From assembly GCF_020520285.1 (NCBI RefSeq), contig NZ_CP084742.1, positions 4,774,001 to 4,838,000 of the forward strand: 64,000 bases of DNA, read 5' to 3'. The notes under the pieces were generated by a model, which was not told the DNA's origin, did not search any database, and saw only the letters and a list, made by a program, of their open reading frames with translations. Shown here in pieces: positions 34,902-43,271 of the stretch. This DNA comes from Pseudomonas sp. L5B5 (lineage in GTDB: Bacteria > Pseudomonadota > Gammaproteobacteria > Pseudomonadales > Pseudomonadaceae). The translations under genes were made by a program, and so were the position numbers. Within the stretch, counting starts at the first letter, position 1; the number at the start of each line of letters is the position of its first letter.

Positions 34902-36698
34902 ATGCCCGAGTATCAAGCGCCCTTGCGCGACATGCGGTTTTTGATCGATCACGTCTTTGATTTTCATGCTGGCTACGCGGCGCTGGGGGCCGTTGATGCC
35001 AGCCCGGACACGGTCGGTGCGATCCTCGAGGAGGGTGCCAGGTTCTGCGAGAACGTACTGGCACCGCTCAATCGTTCCGGCGACGAGGAGGGCTGTCATT
35101 TCGACAATGGCGTAGTGACCACGCCCAAGGGGTTCAAGGAAGCGTTCGCCCAGTATGTGGAAGGCGGTTGGCATGGCCTGGCTGCCGACCCTGCCTTCGG
35201 GGGGCAGGGGCTGCCCCACTCGCTGGGCCTGGTGATCGGCGAAATGGTCGGCTCCAGCAATACCTCCTGGGGCATGTACCCGGGACTGACCCATGGCGCC
35301 ATGTCGGCGATCCAGGCCCATGGCAGCGCCGAACAGAAGCAGCTGTACCTGAGCAAGCTGACCGCCGGCCAGTGGACCGGCACCATGTGCCTGACCGAAG
35401 CCCATTGCGGCACGGACCTGGGCCTGATCAAGACCCGCGCCGTACCCCAGGCCGACGGCAGCTATGCCGTGTCGGGGAGCAAGATCTTCATCTCTGCCGG
35501 CGAACACGACATGAGCGCGAACATCGTGCACCTGGTACTGGCCAAGCTGCCTGATGCGCCGGCCGGAACCAAGGGTATTTCGCTGTTCATCGTGCCCAAG
35601 TTCCTGCCGGACGCCAGGGGGGAGGCAGGCGAGCGCAATGGCGTGAGCTGCGGCTCCATCGAACACAAGATGGGGATCAAGGCGTCAGCCACCTGCGTGC
35701 TGAATTTCGACGACGCCAGGGGCTTTCTGATCGGCGAGGCCAACAAGGGCCTGAACTGCATGTTCACCATGATGAACCATGCGCGCCTGGGCACCGGCAT
35801 GCAGGGCTTGTGCCTGGGCGAAGCGAGTTTCCAGGGCGCGATCCGCTATGCCAACGACCGCTTGCAGATGCGCTCGCTGACCGGTGCCAAGGCTCCGGCC
35901 AAGGCGGCGGACCCGATCATCGTCCACCCCGATGTACGCCGCATGCTACTGACCATGAAGGCCTTCAACGAGGGCAATCGGGCGCTGGCTTACTTCAGCG
36001 CGCAGTTGCTGGATGTGGCCCACCTGAGCGATGACCCGGCGCAGCGCCAGGAAGCCGAGAACCTGCTGGCCTTCCTCACGCCCATCTGCAAGGCCTTCAT
36101 GACCGAGACGGGCCTGGAGGTGACCAACCACGGCATGCAGGTGTTCGGTGGCCATGGCTTCATCCGGGAGTGGGGCATGGAGCAACTGGTGCGCGACTGC
36201 CGGATCGCCCCGATCTATGAAGGCACCAACGGCATCCAGGCCCTGGATCTCCTGGGGCGCAAGGTACTGGGCAGCCAGGGCAAGCTGTTGCTGGGCTTCA
36301 CCCGGATCGTCCACAAGTTCTGCGTGGCCCATGCCGAGCACCCACAACTCAAGGCCCATGTTGCGCGGCTCGATGGCCTGAACCGCCAGTGGGGCGAGCT
36401 GACGAGCAAGGTCGGCATGGCGGCGATGAAGAACCCGGATGAAGTGGGCGCTGCTGCCCTGGACTACTTGATGTACGGCGGCTACATCATCCTGGCCTAC
36501 CTGTGGCTGCGCATGGCCCAGGTGGCCCAGGCGCAGCTCGAGGCCGGCCAGGGCGACAGCGATTTTGCCAGGGCCAAGCTGGCCACCTGTGACTTCTATT
36601 TCAAGCGGCTGCTGCCACGTACCGGCGCCCACCTGGCGGCGATCGAGGCCGGTAGCGACTGCCTGATGAACTTGCCGGCCGAGCTCTTCGCCTTGTAG
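34902..36698 (+). CDS. FadE-type acyl-CoA dehydrogenase (second paralogue)
   Basis: 598 aa. It opens MPEYQAPLRDMRFLIDHVFD and shares almost every block with the first copy: [75 protein letters not shown] and [18 protein letters not shown] (catalytic Glu). It follows the GGDEF gene by 90 bp. No PsrA-like palindrome was seen in that gap, so its regulation may differ from copy one. Confidence 0.92.
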   Translation: MPEYQAPLRDMRFLIDHVFDFHAGYAALGAVDASPDTVGAILEEGARFCENVLAPLNRSGDEEGCHFDNGVVTTPKGFKEAFAQYVEGGWHGLAADPAFGGQGLPHSLGLVIGEMVGSSNTSWGMYPGLTHGAMSAIQAHGSAEQKQLYLSKLTAGQWTGTMCLTEAHCGTDLGLIKTRAVPQADGSYAVSGSKIFISAGEHDMSANIVHLVLAKLPDAPAGTKGISLFIVPKFLPDARGEAGERNGVSCGSIEHKMGIKASATCVLNFDDARGFLIGEANKGLNCMFTMMNHARLGTGMQGLCLGEASFQGAIRYANDRLQMRSLTGAKAPAKAADPIIVHPDVRRMLLTMKAFNEGNRALAYFSAQLLDVAHLSDDPAQRQEAENLLAFLTPICKAFMTETGLEVTNHGMQVFGGHGFIREWGMEQLVRDCRIAPIYEGTNGIQALDLLGRKVLGSQGKLLLGFTRIVHKFCVAHAEHPQLKAHVARLDGLNRQWGELTSKVGMAAMKNPDEVGAAALDYLMYGGYIILAYLWLRMAQVAQAQLEAGQGDSDFARAKLATCDFYFKRLLPRTGAHLAAIEAGSDCLMNLPAELFAL

Positions 36699-36717
36699 AT
36701 AAACGGCTGCGTCCCTG

Positions 36718-36744
36718 ACAAGACCCGCTTTTGGCGGGTCTTGT
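36718..36744 (+). terminator. Perfect hairpin between second and third dehydrogenases
   Basis: ACAAGACCCGC (36718-36728) and GCGGGTCTTGT (36734-36744) with loop TTTTG. The T-run is absent but the stem is strong. Confidence 0.75.
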
Positions 36745-36885
36745 CGTATGGTGGATGATCGTTGACCAAAATTAACAAAAAAGTCACGAGATGACCCTAT
36801 GTGTCTCAAAAGTTGTTCGGGTACACTCGGATTTTCGTCAATGGGCCCGTTCCGGCCCGCTTGTTTAGATCCTGCGAGGTTTGCC

Positions 36886-38664
36886 ATGGCTGACTACAAA
36901 GCGCCCCTGCGCGATATGCGCTTCGTCCTCAATGAAGTATTCGAGGTCGCCAAACTCTGGGCCCAGTTGCCAGCACTGGCGGAAACCGTGGATGCCGAGA
37001 CTGTCGAAGCGATCCTGGAGGAAGCGGGCAAGGTCACTGCCCGCAGCATTGCCCCGCTGAGCCGCAGCGGCGACGAAGAAGGCTGCCATTGGCACGACAC
37101 CGTGGTGACCACCCCGGAAGGTTTCCCACAGGCCTACCAGACTTACGCCGAAGGCGGCTGGGTGGGCGTCGGCGGTGATCCCGAATTTGGCGGCATGGGC
37201 ATGCCCAAGGCCGTCTCGGCGCAGGTCGAGGAAATGGTCAACTCCGCCAGCCTGGCCTTCGGCTTGTATCCGATGCTGACCGCCGGGGCCTGCCTGTCGA
37301 TCAACGCCCACGCCAGCGAAGAACTCAAGGCCACCTACCTGCCGAACATGTATGCCGGCGTCTGGGCCGGTTCCATGTGCCTGACCGAACCCCATGCCGG
37401 TACCGACCTGGGCATCATCCGCACCAAGGCCGAGCCACGCGCGGACGGCGGCTACGCCATCAGTGGAACCAAGATCTTCATCACCGGCGGGGAACATGAC
37501 CTGACGGAAAACATCATCCACCTGGTGCTGGCCAAGCTGCCCGATGCTCCGGCCGGACCGAAGGGCATCTCCCTGTTCCTGGTGCCCAAGTTCATGGTCA
37601 ATGCCGATGGCAGCCTGGGCGAGCGCAACCTGGTGAGCTGTGGTTCCCTCGAGCACAAGATGGGCATCCAGGCTTCCGCTACCTGCGTGATGAACTTCGA
37701 CCAGGCCATTGGTTACCTGGTGGGCGAGCCGAACAAGGGCCTGGCTGCCATGTTCACCATGATGAACTACGAACGCCTGGGCGTTGGCATCCAGGGCCTG
37801 GCAACGGGCGAGCGCTCCTACCAGAACGCCGTGGAGTACGCCCGTGACCGCTTGCAGAGCCGTGCTCCGACCGGTCCGCAAGCCAAGGACAAGGCCGCCG
37901 ACCCGATCATCGTCCACCCCGATGTACGACGTATGCTGCTGACCATGAAAGCTGCCAACGAAGGCGGTCGGGCATTCTCCACCTACGTGGCGATGCAGCT
38001 GGACACCGCCAAGTTCAGCGAGGATGCCGAAACCCGCAAGCGTGCGGAAAGCCTGGTGGCGCTGTTGACGCCGGTGGCCAAGGCATTTCTCACCGACCTG
38101 GGCCTGGAGACCACCGTCCATGGCCAGCAGGTCTTTGGCGGCCACGGCTACATCCGCGAGTGGGGCCAGGAGCAACTGGTACGTGATGTACGCATCACCC
38201 AGATCTACGAAGGCACCAACGGTATCCAGGCCCTGGATCTGGTGGGGCGCAAGATCGTTGGCAGTGGTGGTGCGCTCTACAAGGTGTTCGCCGAGGAAAT
38301 CCGCCACTTCACCGCCACTGCCGATGAGCAGCTTGGCGAGTTCGTGCGGCCGCTCGATGCAGCACTGGACAATCTCGATGAGCTGTCCGCCTGGGTCCTG
38401 GATCGGGCCAAGGGCAACCCCAACGAGATCGGTGCAGCCTCGGTGGAATACCTGCAGGTGTTCGGTTACACCGCCTACGCCTACATGTGGGCATTGATGG
38501 CCAAGGCTGCCCTGGGCAAGGAACAGCAGGACGCGTTCTATGCCAGCAAACTGGGGACTGCACGTTTCTACTTCGCTCGCCTGCTGCCGCGTATCCACTC
38601 CCTGAGCGCTTCGGTCAAGGCGGGTAGCGAGTCGCTGTTCCTGCTGCCGGCGGAGCAGTTCTAA
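36886..38664 (+). CDS. FadE-type acyl-CoA dehydrogenase (third paralogue)
   Basis: 592 aa from ATG 36886 ([18 protein letters not shown]), which aligns with the starts of the other two; upstream in-frame codons have no family match. Blocks: WAGSMCLTEPHAGTDLGIIR, GTKIFITGGEHDLTENII, AMFTMMNYERLGVGIQGLA, GGHGYIREWGQEQLVRD and QIYEGTNGIQALDLVGRKI. It is the most divergent of the three at the substrate-side blocks, suggesting a different chain length preference (inference). Its own promoter is likely in the AT-rich region 36750-36800. Confidence 0.92.
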   Translation: MADYKAPLRDMRFVLNEVFEVAKLWAQLPALAETVDAETVEAILEEAGKVTARSIAPLSRSGDEEGCHWHDTVVTTPEGFPQAYQTYAEGGWVGVGGDPEFGGMGMPKAVSAQVEEMVNSASLAFGLYPMLTAGACLSINAHASEELKATYLPNMYAGVWAGSMCLTEPHAGTDLGIIRTKAEPRADGGYAISGTKIFITGGEHDLTENIIHLVLAKLPDAPAGPKGISLFLVPKFMVNADGSLGERNLVSCGSLEHKMGIQASATCVMNFDQAIGYLVGEPNKGLAAMFTMMNYERLGVGIQGLATGERSYQNAVEYARDRLQSRAPTGPQAKDKAADPIIVHPDVRRMLLTMKAANEGGRAFSTYVAMQLDTAKFSEDAETRKRAESLVALLTPVAKAFLTDLGLETTVHGQQVFGGHGYIREWGQEQLVRDVRITQIYEGTNGIQALDLVGRKIVGSGGALYKVFAEEIRHFTATADEQLGEFVRPLDAALDNLDELSAWVLDRAKGNPNEIGAASVEYLQVFGYTAYAYMWALMAKAALGKEQQDAFYASKLGTARFYFARLLPRIHSLSASVKAGSESLFLLPAEQF

Positions 38665-38677
38665 GAGGCAAAGTGCC

Positions 38678-38695
38678 TGTAAGTCATTTCTTACG
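38678..38695 (+). promoter_or_regulatory. GacA upstream activating sequence of rsmY
   Basis: TGTAAGTCATTTCTTACG matches the GacA box TGTAAG-N6-CTTACA at all but the last base. It lies about 75 bp before the start of the RsmY RNA and 14 bp past the dehydrogenase stop. Confidence 0.88.
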
Positions 38696-38739
38696 TTACG
38701 TGCTGCAGATCGCCCATATCGGCGAATGAGCGTCCTGGC

Positions 38740-38745
38740 TAATCT
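38740..38745 (+). promoter_or_regulatory. -10 element of rsmY
   Basis: TAATCT placed 8 bases before the predicted RNA start. No good -35 is seen, as expected for a GacA-activated promoter. Confidence 0.5.
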
Positions 38746-38752
38746 ACGTTAC

Positions 38753-38875
38753 ATGGACGTAGCGCAGGAAGCGCAAAGAAATAACACGGACACGTAGGAT
38801 TCCGCCAGGATGGTGGATTGAAATGGATGTCAGGGAAACAGTCTGCAAAGCCCCGCTTCGGCGGGGTTTTCTTTT
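38753..38875 (+). ncRNA. rsmY: RsmY, Gac/Rsm regulatory sRNA
   Basis: About 122 nt. The 5' part contains GCGCAGGAAGCGC, the hallmark RsmY stem-loop presenting AGGA. Seven or more GGA motifs follow (GGACGT, CGGACA, AGGATT, AGGATGG, TGGATTG, TGGATGT, AGGGA). The 3' end is a terminator hairpin GCCCCGC-TTCG-GCGGGG plus T-rich tail. RsmY titrates RsmA/RsmE proteins away from mRNAs and so switches on secondary metabolism and biofilm genes under GacS/GacA. The exact 5' end is estimated from the -10 element. The downstream convergent LysR gene is also the known neighbour of rsmY. Confidence 0.9.
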
Positions 38876-38876
38876 G
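38847..38876. terminator. Terminator of rsmY, facing the LysR gene
   Basis: GCCCCGC-TTCG-GCGGGG with TTTTCTTTTG on the plus side and AAAG on the other. It ends rsmY and may also stop the convergent LysR transcript. Confidence 0.88.
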
Positions 38877-38898
38877 TCCGGGTTTTTTGTTTACCCGT

Positions 38899-39828
38899 TC
38901 AGATCAAGGGCTCCGGCAGGGCAGGACCGCCCAGGCGCCCATCCTGGGAGTGCGGCGAGTCCTCCAGTAGCGAACGCAGCAATTCCAGCGTCCCCTGCTG
39001 ACGCTGCAGGTCACGGCAAACCAGTCCGACTTTCAGTGGCACCCTGGGTTCACTCAGCGGCTTCCAGAGCAACTCCCTGTTGCCATGCTGCTGCTGTGAG
39101 CGTCCCGGCAGCACAGTGGCCAGCCGAGTGTGGGGCAGGCTGTCGAGAATCCCGGCCATGTTGTTCAGCTCCGCCTGCACCTGCGGGCGTCTCCCCAGGT
39201 TGGCCAGCTGCGCCTGCCAGATCTGGCGGATCTGGAACTCTTCCCCCAGCAACAGCATCGGCAGCTCGGCCGCCTGGCTCATGGAGACTTTCTTGAATTC
39301 GCGCAGAGGATGCTGTTCGGGGATGACCAGGGTCAGTTCGTCTTCGTACAGCGGTACGCCATGCAGCCCAGGCTGGCGCGGTGGCAAGTAGCTGATGCCG
39401 ATGTCCAGCGAGCCGTTGAGCAAGCGTCGTTCGATTTCCAGCCCGGTCAATTCGTAGATCTGCACCACCAGATGCGGCTGAGCCTTGCGCACCCGTTCGA
39501 GCATCTGCGGCACCAGGCTGCTGTGTACGGTCTGCAGTACGCCGATGGCCAGGGTCCGCAGGGCCTGTCCCTTGAAATTGCGCAAGGCTTCGCGAGCCTG
39601 CTGCAGGCCATCGAGCAGGGGCAGGGCGTGGTTGTACAGGGTATGGGCGGCCAGGGTCGGCAGCAGGCGCTTGCTGCTGCGTTCGAACAGGCTGACATCC
39701 AGGTGCTGTTCCAACTGGCGAATCTGCTGGGACAACGCTGGTTGAGAGATTGAAAGACGCTCTGCGGCGCGCCCTACATGGCCTTCCTCATACACCGCGA
39801 CGAAGTAACGCAGTTGTTTGAAATCCAT
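38899..39828 (-). CDS. LysR-family transcriptional regulator
   Basis: 309 aa. The N-terminal winged helix is MDFKQLRYFVAVYEEGHVGR and LSISQPALSQQIRQLEQHL; the effector domain starts near residue 90 (LRTLAIGVLQTVHSSLVPQM) and resembles the CynR/BenM class. Start ATG 39828 is the family start. It is convergent with rsmY and divergent from the aminotransferase gene, which is the natural candidate target. Effector unknown. Confidence 0.88.
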   Translation of the reverse strand: MDFKQLRYFVAVYEEGHVGRAAERLSISQPALSQQIRQLEQHLDVSLFERSSKRLLPTLAAHTLYNHALPLLDGLQQAREALRNFKGQALRTLAIGVLQTVHSSLVPQMLERVRKAQPHLVVQIYELTGLEIERRLLNGSLDIGISYLPPRQPGLHGVPLYEDELTLVIPEQHPLREFKKVSMSQAAELPMLLLGEEFQIRQIWQAQLANLGRRPQVQAELNNMAGILDSLPHTRLATVLPGRSQQQHGNRELLWKPLSEPRVPLKVGLVCRDLQRQQGTLELLRSLLEDSPHSQDGRLGGPALPEPLI

Positions 39829-40058
39829 AAGTAATTCTTATCGAAAAAGCTTAAAAATCGAAATGGCCCGAAGCCGCCGAGAGGCCTAGTCTACCGCCTA
39901 TTCACAGGGCTTACAGGGCCACGAAAGGCGATGAATAGCGTTCAGGTCGGTGGTGTTTACATAGGAAAGGCAACAGAGCCCGGCCAGGCACTGGCCGGTA
40001 ATGTAGACGAATACCCGATTGCAAACCCTCCATGCCCATGGTTGCGAGGGCTGTCGGC

Positions 40059-41342
40059 ATGAATCTGTTCAGTTCCCGTCGCACCTCGCCCAGCCTGGAT
40101 GACCTGGCCATGGCCGCCAACGCGGTCGTCGCGGCCGACAGCCTGCCCAGCGACTGCCTGATGCCCAGCGTGTCGCGGCCACAGCCAGTGTTTGTCCGTG
40201 GCCAGGGTTCCTGGCTGTGGGACAGCGACGATCACACTTATCTGGACTTCACCCAGGCCGGGGCTGCCAATAGCCTCGGTCACAGCCCTTCGGTACTGGT
40301 CAATGCACTGACCGCCCAGGCGCAATCGCTGATCAACCCCGGCTCCGGATTCTACAATCGCGGCATGCTCAAGCTCGCTACCCGGCTGTGTCGCAGTACC
40401 GGCAGCGACCAGGCCTACCTGCTGGGCAGTGGCAGCGAGGCGTGTGAGGCGGCCATCAAGCTGGCCCGCAAATGGGGGCAACTGCATCGTGCAGGGGCGG
40501 CGGGCATCATCACGGCCAGCCAGGCTTGCCACGGTCGGGGTTTCGCTGCCCTGTCGGCGGCAGGCGGCACAGTCACTGGCAATCGGTTCGAACCGTGCCT
40601 GCCAGGCTTTAGCCAGGTGCCTTTCAATGACCTGCCGGCCCTGCATGCCGCGGTGGACGCCCAAACGGTAGCCATCATGCTCGAGCCGATCCAGGGCGAG
40701 GCTGGGGTGGTGCCGGCCACCGAGCATTACCTCAAGGGCGTGGAGCGCTTGTGCCGTGAGCTGGGCATCCTGTTGATCTTCGATGAGGTGCAGACCGGCA
40801 TGGGGCGTTGCGGCACGCTGTTGGCCGAACAACTGTATGGCGTGCGTGCCGATATCATCGCCCTGGGCAAGGGCCTGGGCGGAGGGGTGCCACTGGCCGC
40901 GCTGCTGGCCCGGGGCAAGGCCTGCTGTTTCGAGCAGGGCGAACTGGATGGCACCCACCACGGCAACGCCCTGATGACATGTGCTGGCCTGGCGGTGCTG
41001 GACAGCCTTCAAGAACATGGTTTCCTGCAGCAGGTGCGCAGCAACGGCCAGTACCTGGGACAAGGCCTGGCGCGCCTGGCCAGCCGTCATGCCCAGGGCC
41101 AGGTTCGTGGTCACGGGCTGCTCTGGGGCATGAGCCTGGCGGACGATTCGGCCGAGGCGCTGGTCAAGGCTGCACTGCACGAGGGCTTGCTGATCAATGC
41201 CGTGCAGCCGGACTGCCTGCGGTTCACGCCGGCGCTGACCGTGAGCAAGGGCAATATCGATGAAATGCTGCTGCGCCTGGCCCGAGCCTTTGCCCGGGTA
41301 CGCACCGCGCAATTGCAGTGCCGCAAGGGAGTGACTGTCTGA
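40059..41342 (+). CDS. Class III PLP-dependent aminotransferase (acetylornithine/omega-amino type)
   Basis: 427 aa from ATG 40059, which has GAGGG 9 nt upstream; ATG 40032 is possible but lacks a ribosome site. Blocks: YLDFTQAGAANSLGHSPSVL, LLGSGSEACEAAIKLARKW (PLP phosphate), LEPIQGEAGVVPA, LLIFDEVQTGMGRCG (PLP Asp) and the Schiff-base Lys in IALGKGLGGGVPLAAL. The closest recalled families are ArgD/AruC and GabT. It is translationally coupled (TGATG) to an amidotransferase-like gene and preceded by a divergent LysR gene. Substrate unknown. Confidence 0.88.
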   Translation: MNLFSSRRTSPSLDDLAMAANAVVAADSLPSDCLMPSVSRPQPVFVRGQGSWLWDSDDHTYLDFTQAGAANSLGHSPSVLVNALTAQAQSLINPGSGFYNRGMLKLATRLCRSTGSDQAYLLGSGSEACEAAIKLARKWGQLHRAGAAGIITASQACHGRGFAALSAAGGTVTGNRFEPCLPGFSQVPFNDLPALHAAVDAQTVAIMLEPIQGEAGVVPATEHYLKGVERLCRELGILLIFDEVQTGMGRCGTLLAEQLYGVRADIIALGKGLGGGVPLAALLARGKACCFEQGELDGTHHGNALMTCAGLAVLDSLQEHGFLQQVRSNGQYLGQGLARLASRHAQGQVRGHGLLWGMSLADDSAEALVKAALHEGLLINAVQPDCLRFTPALTVSKGNIDEMLLRLARAFARVRTAQLQCRKGVTV

Positions 41343-42067
41343 TGCGTGTATTGATCCTGCAGCATTCACCGGCAGCTGGTCCGGGTCGTATCAGCCAATG
41401 GTTGCTGGAGCGCGCCACGGCGGTCCACATCTGCCATCTGTACACCCAGGCTCGCCTGCCACGGCTCGACAGCTTCGACCTGCTGATCCTCCTGGGCGGC
41501 CCCATGAGCGTGCATGACGAGGTGCAGACGCCCTGGCTGGCCGCGGAAAAACGTTTGTTGCGCAAGGCCCTGTCCGCTGGCAAGCGGGTACTGGGCATCG
41601 GCCTGGGCGGGCAGCTCCTGGCCCAGGCCCTGGGCGCTCGCGTCCGCCTTTGTGCGGCCAGCGAGATTGGCTGGTGGCCGGTGGAAAAGTACCCCAGCGC
41701 CCAGGATTCGCCGCTGGGGCTGGCGCTACCGGAACGCCTGATGGCCTTCCATTGGCATGGTGAAAGCTTCGATCTGCCCAAGGGCGCCTTGCCGCTCTAT
41801 CGCTCTGCCGCCTGCGCCAACCAGGGGTTCATCTGGCAGGAACGCGCCATTGGCCTGCAATGCCTGCTGCAGAGCGACTTGCAGAGCATCGAGGCACTTC
41901 TGCAATCGCGTCCCCGGGGCTGGCTGAGCGCCGAGCAGGATGCCGGGCCCGACAGTGTCGAAGACCGTCAGGCGATCCTCGCCGGTATTCCCCATTGCAG
42001 TGGCCTGGCGCCCACCTTGTTCCGGGTGCTGGACTACCTTTCCGGGCCTCACCCAACCTTGTGCTGA
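41342..42067 (+). CDS. Class I glutamine-amidotransferase-like protein without catalytic triad
   Basis: 241 aa. The fold is clear: LLILLGGPMSVHDEVQTPWL, LIGQLL-like core LGIGLGGQLLAQALGARV, FHWHGESFDLPKGA and ACANQGF. But the nucleophile position of G-I-C-L-G is G87, and the QFHLE block that supplies His and Glu reads GLQCLLQ, giving Leu and Gln. All three triad residues are therefore replaced, so glutamine hydrolysis is unlikely. ATG overlaps the aminotransferase stop by one base. It could be a binding or regulatory partner of that enzyme. Confidence 0.85.
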   Translation: MRVLILQHSPAAGPGRISQWLLERATAVHICHLYTQARLPRLDSFDLLILLGGPMSVHDEVQTPWLAAEKRLLRKALSAGKRVLGIGLGGQLLAQALGARVRLCAASEIGWWPVEKYPSAQDSPLGLALPERLMAFHWHGESFDLPKGALPLYRSAACANQGFIWQERAIGLQCLLQSDLQSIEALLQSRPRGWLSAEQDAGPDSVEDRQAILAGIPHCSGLAPTLFRVLDYLSGPHPTLC

Positions 42068-42100
42068 CAGAATTCCTGAACCGTCTCGCGGTATAACGCG

Positions 42101-42137
42101 TCGCCCCGTGTCCGATTTTTCGCACGGGGCGTTTTTT
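42101..42137 (+). terminator. Intrinsic terminator after the amidotransferase-like gene
   Basis: CGCCCCGTG (42102-42110) and CACGGGGCG (42123-42131) with a 12-nt loop and T6-7 tail. Confidence 0.92.
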
Positions 42138-42266
42138 TGTCTCTGTCCTTTTCCATGGCCCTGTTGGGCCTTGAGTCTTTGGTCGTTTCCAGGCTCGTTG
42201 TACTGGCCGGCGAGGATTGCCGCAGCTGTCGGATGAACTCCGTTCAGCAGGTCGATTTGAACATAT

Positions 42267-42283
42267 ATACCACCTGGTGGTAT
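42267..42283. promoter_or_regulatory. 17-bp palindromic operator before the toxin-antitoxin genes
   Basis: ATACCACC-T-GGTGGTAT, perfect arms, 22 bp upstream of the toxin ATG and inside an AT-rich stretch. It is likely the autoregulatory site bound by the antitoxin. Confidence 0.65.
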
Positions 42284-42304
42284 TTATTTATGGGAAGGGA
42301 TGCC

Positions 42305-42660
42305 ATGCCTATCAGACTGTTTCAAACCCGGGGCTTCGCTTATCGCGCCCGCAAGGCACTGATCAGCGAAGCCGAGTTGCAGCGGGCGTTCAGTGAACTG
42401 CTCAATGGGCAAGGAGACCCCATGGGCGGTGGTGTCTGGAAAAAACGCTTGGGTGCCAATCGTTATCGAGCCATCCTGCTGGCAAGGGGGGAGATTGCTG
42501 GGTCTATCAGTTCCTGTTCGCCAAGCAGGACCGGAGCAACATCGATCTCAAGGAATTGCTGATGTTTCGTGAGCTGGCCAAGTCCTACGCGCGGCTGGAT
42601 GCCTGGCAGATTCAGCAGATGATTGAAATCGAGGAATTTGTGGAGATAGTCCATGACTAG
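42305..42660 (+). pseudogene. HigB/RelE-family toxin, frameshifted in a G6 run
   Basis: Frame 1 runs from ATG 42305: MPIRLFQTRGFAYRARKALI, then LLNGQGDPMGGGVWKKRLGA and NRYRAILLARG. At the six-G run 42486-42491 it shifts into nonsense and stops at 42562 (85 aa). Reading -1 from the run restores the family sequence GDCWVYQFLFAKQDRSNIDL and FRELAKSYARLDAWQIQQM to TAG 42658-42660. The restored protein would be 118 aa, the family length, and would overlap the antitoxin ATG by 8 nt. It could be a true inactivation, a sequencing error, or programmed -1 slippage. Confidence 0.8.
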
Positions 42661-42973
42661 AAAGTTTGTCAGCGATGCCCTGGAGTCGATTCACGAATCC
42701 GCCAGTGCCCTGCAGGTCATAGGTGCCATCGGCAAGACCACCATGCGGCGTTTCGACAAGGCCTGCATCGCCGTGGTGCCGGAGCAGATCCCGCCTGCAC
42801 AGATCAAGGCGATCCGTGAGCGCAACCAGGTCAGTCAGCCGGTATTTGCCAGCTACCTGAACACCAGCGCCTCCACCGTGAAGAAATGGGAAAGTGGCGA
42901 GAAGCATCCCAGCGGCATGGCTCTCAAGCTGCTGAGCATCGTGCACAAGCATGGGATCGAGATCCTGGCCTGA
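42653..42973 (+). CDS. HigA/NadS-type antitoxin with C-terminal HTH
   Basis: 106 aa. MTRKFVSDALESIHESASAL is followed by KTTMRRFDKACI and an XRE-type helix-turn-helix at about 62-100 (QIKAIRERNQVSQPVFASYL, STVKKWESGEKHPSG). The NadS/HigA class places the HTH at the C-terminus behind the toxin-binding part, in genes that follow the toxin, as here. It is intact although the toxin gene is frameshifted. Confidence 0.85.
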   Translation: MTRKFVSDALESIHESASALQVIGAIGKTTMRRFDKACIAVVPEQIPPAQIKAIRERNQVSQPVFASYLNTSASTVKKWESGEKHPSGMALKLLSIVHKHGIEILA

Positions 42974-43073
42974 GCAGGGCTGGGCCAGGCGAAAGGTGCG
43001 CTGAACCCTGGCGCCGGGCCAGGGTCGATTGCAGGTCAGGCTCATTCGAGCCGTTTCTGTCAGGAGTCGTCCC

Positions 43074-43232
43074 ATGGATCTGATCCGCATCATCTTCGCC
43101 ATCCTGCTGCCCCCTCTCGGGGTTTTCCTGCAAGTGGGATTCGGCGGTGCTTTCTGGCTGAACATCCTGTTGACGTTGTGCGGATACATCCCCGGTATCG
43201 TGCATGCGGTGTACATCATCGCCAAGCGCTGA
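43074..43232 (+). CDS. Pmp3/YqaE-family small membrane peptide
   Basis: 52 aa, two membrane helices: MDLIRIIFAILLPPLGVFLQ with the PP-x-GVF-Q signature of UPF0057, and FWLNILLTLCGYIPGIVHAV with the N-I-LT-xx-Y-PG-IHA signature. CAGGAG precedes ATG 43074. The family affects membrane potential and osmotic/cold stress tolerance. Confidence 0.9.
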   Translation: MDLIRIIFAILLPPLGVFLQVGFGGAFWLNILLTLCGYIPGIVHAVYIIAKR

Positions 43233-43239
43233 CTCGCCA

Positions 43240-43266
43240 CCCTGCCCGTTGTCGCAACGGGCAGGG
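43240..43266. terminator. Shared hairpin between the Pmp3-family gene and the S9 peptidase
   Basis: CCCTGCCCGTTG and CAACGGGCAGGG are perfect complements around TCG. It separates two convergent genes. Confidence 0.75.
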
Positions 43267-43271
43267 CCTGC

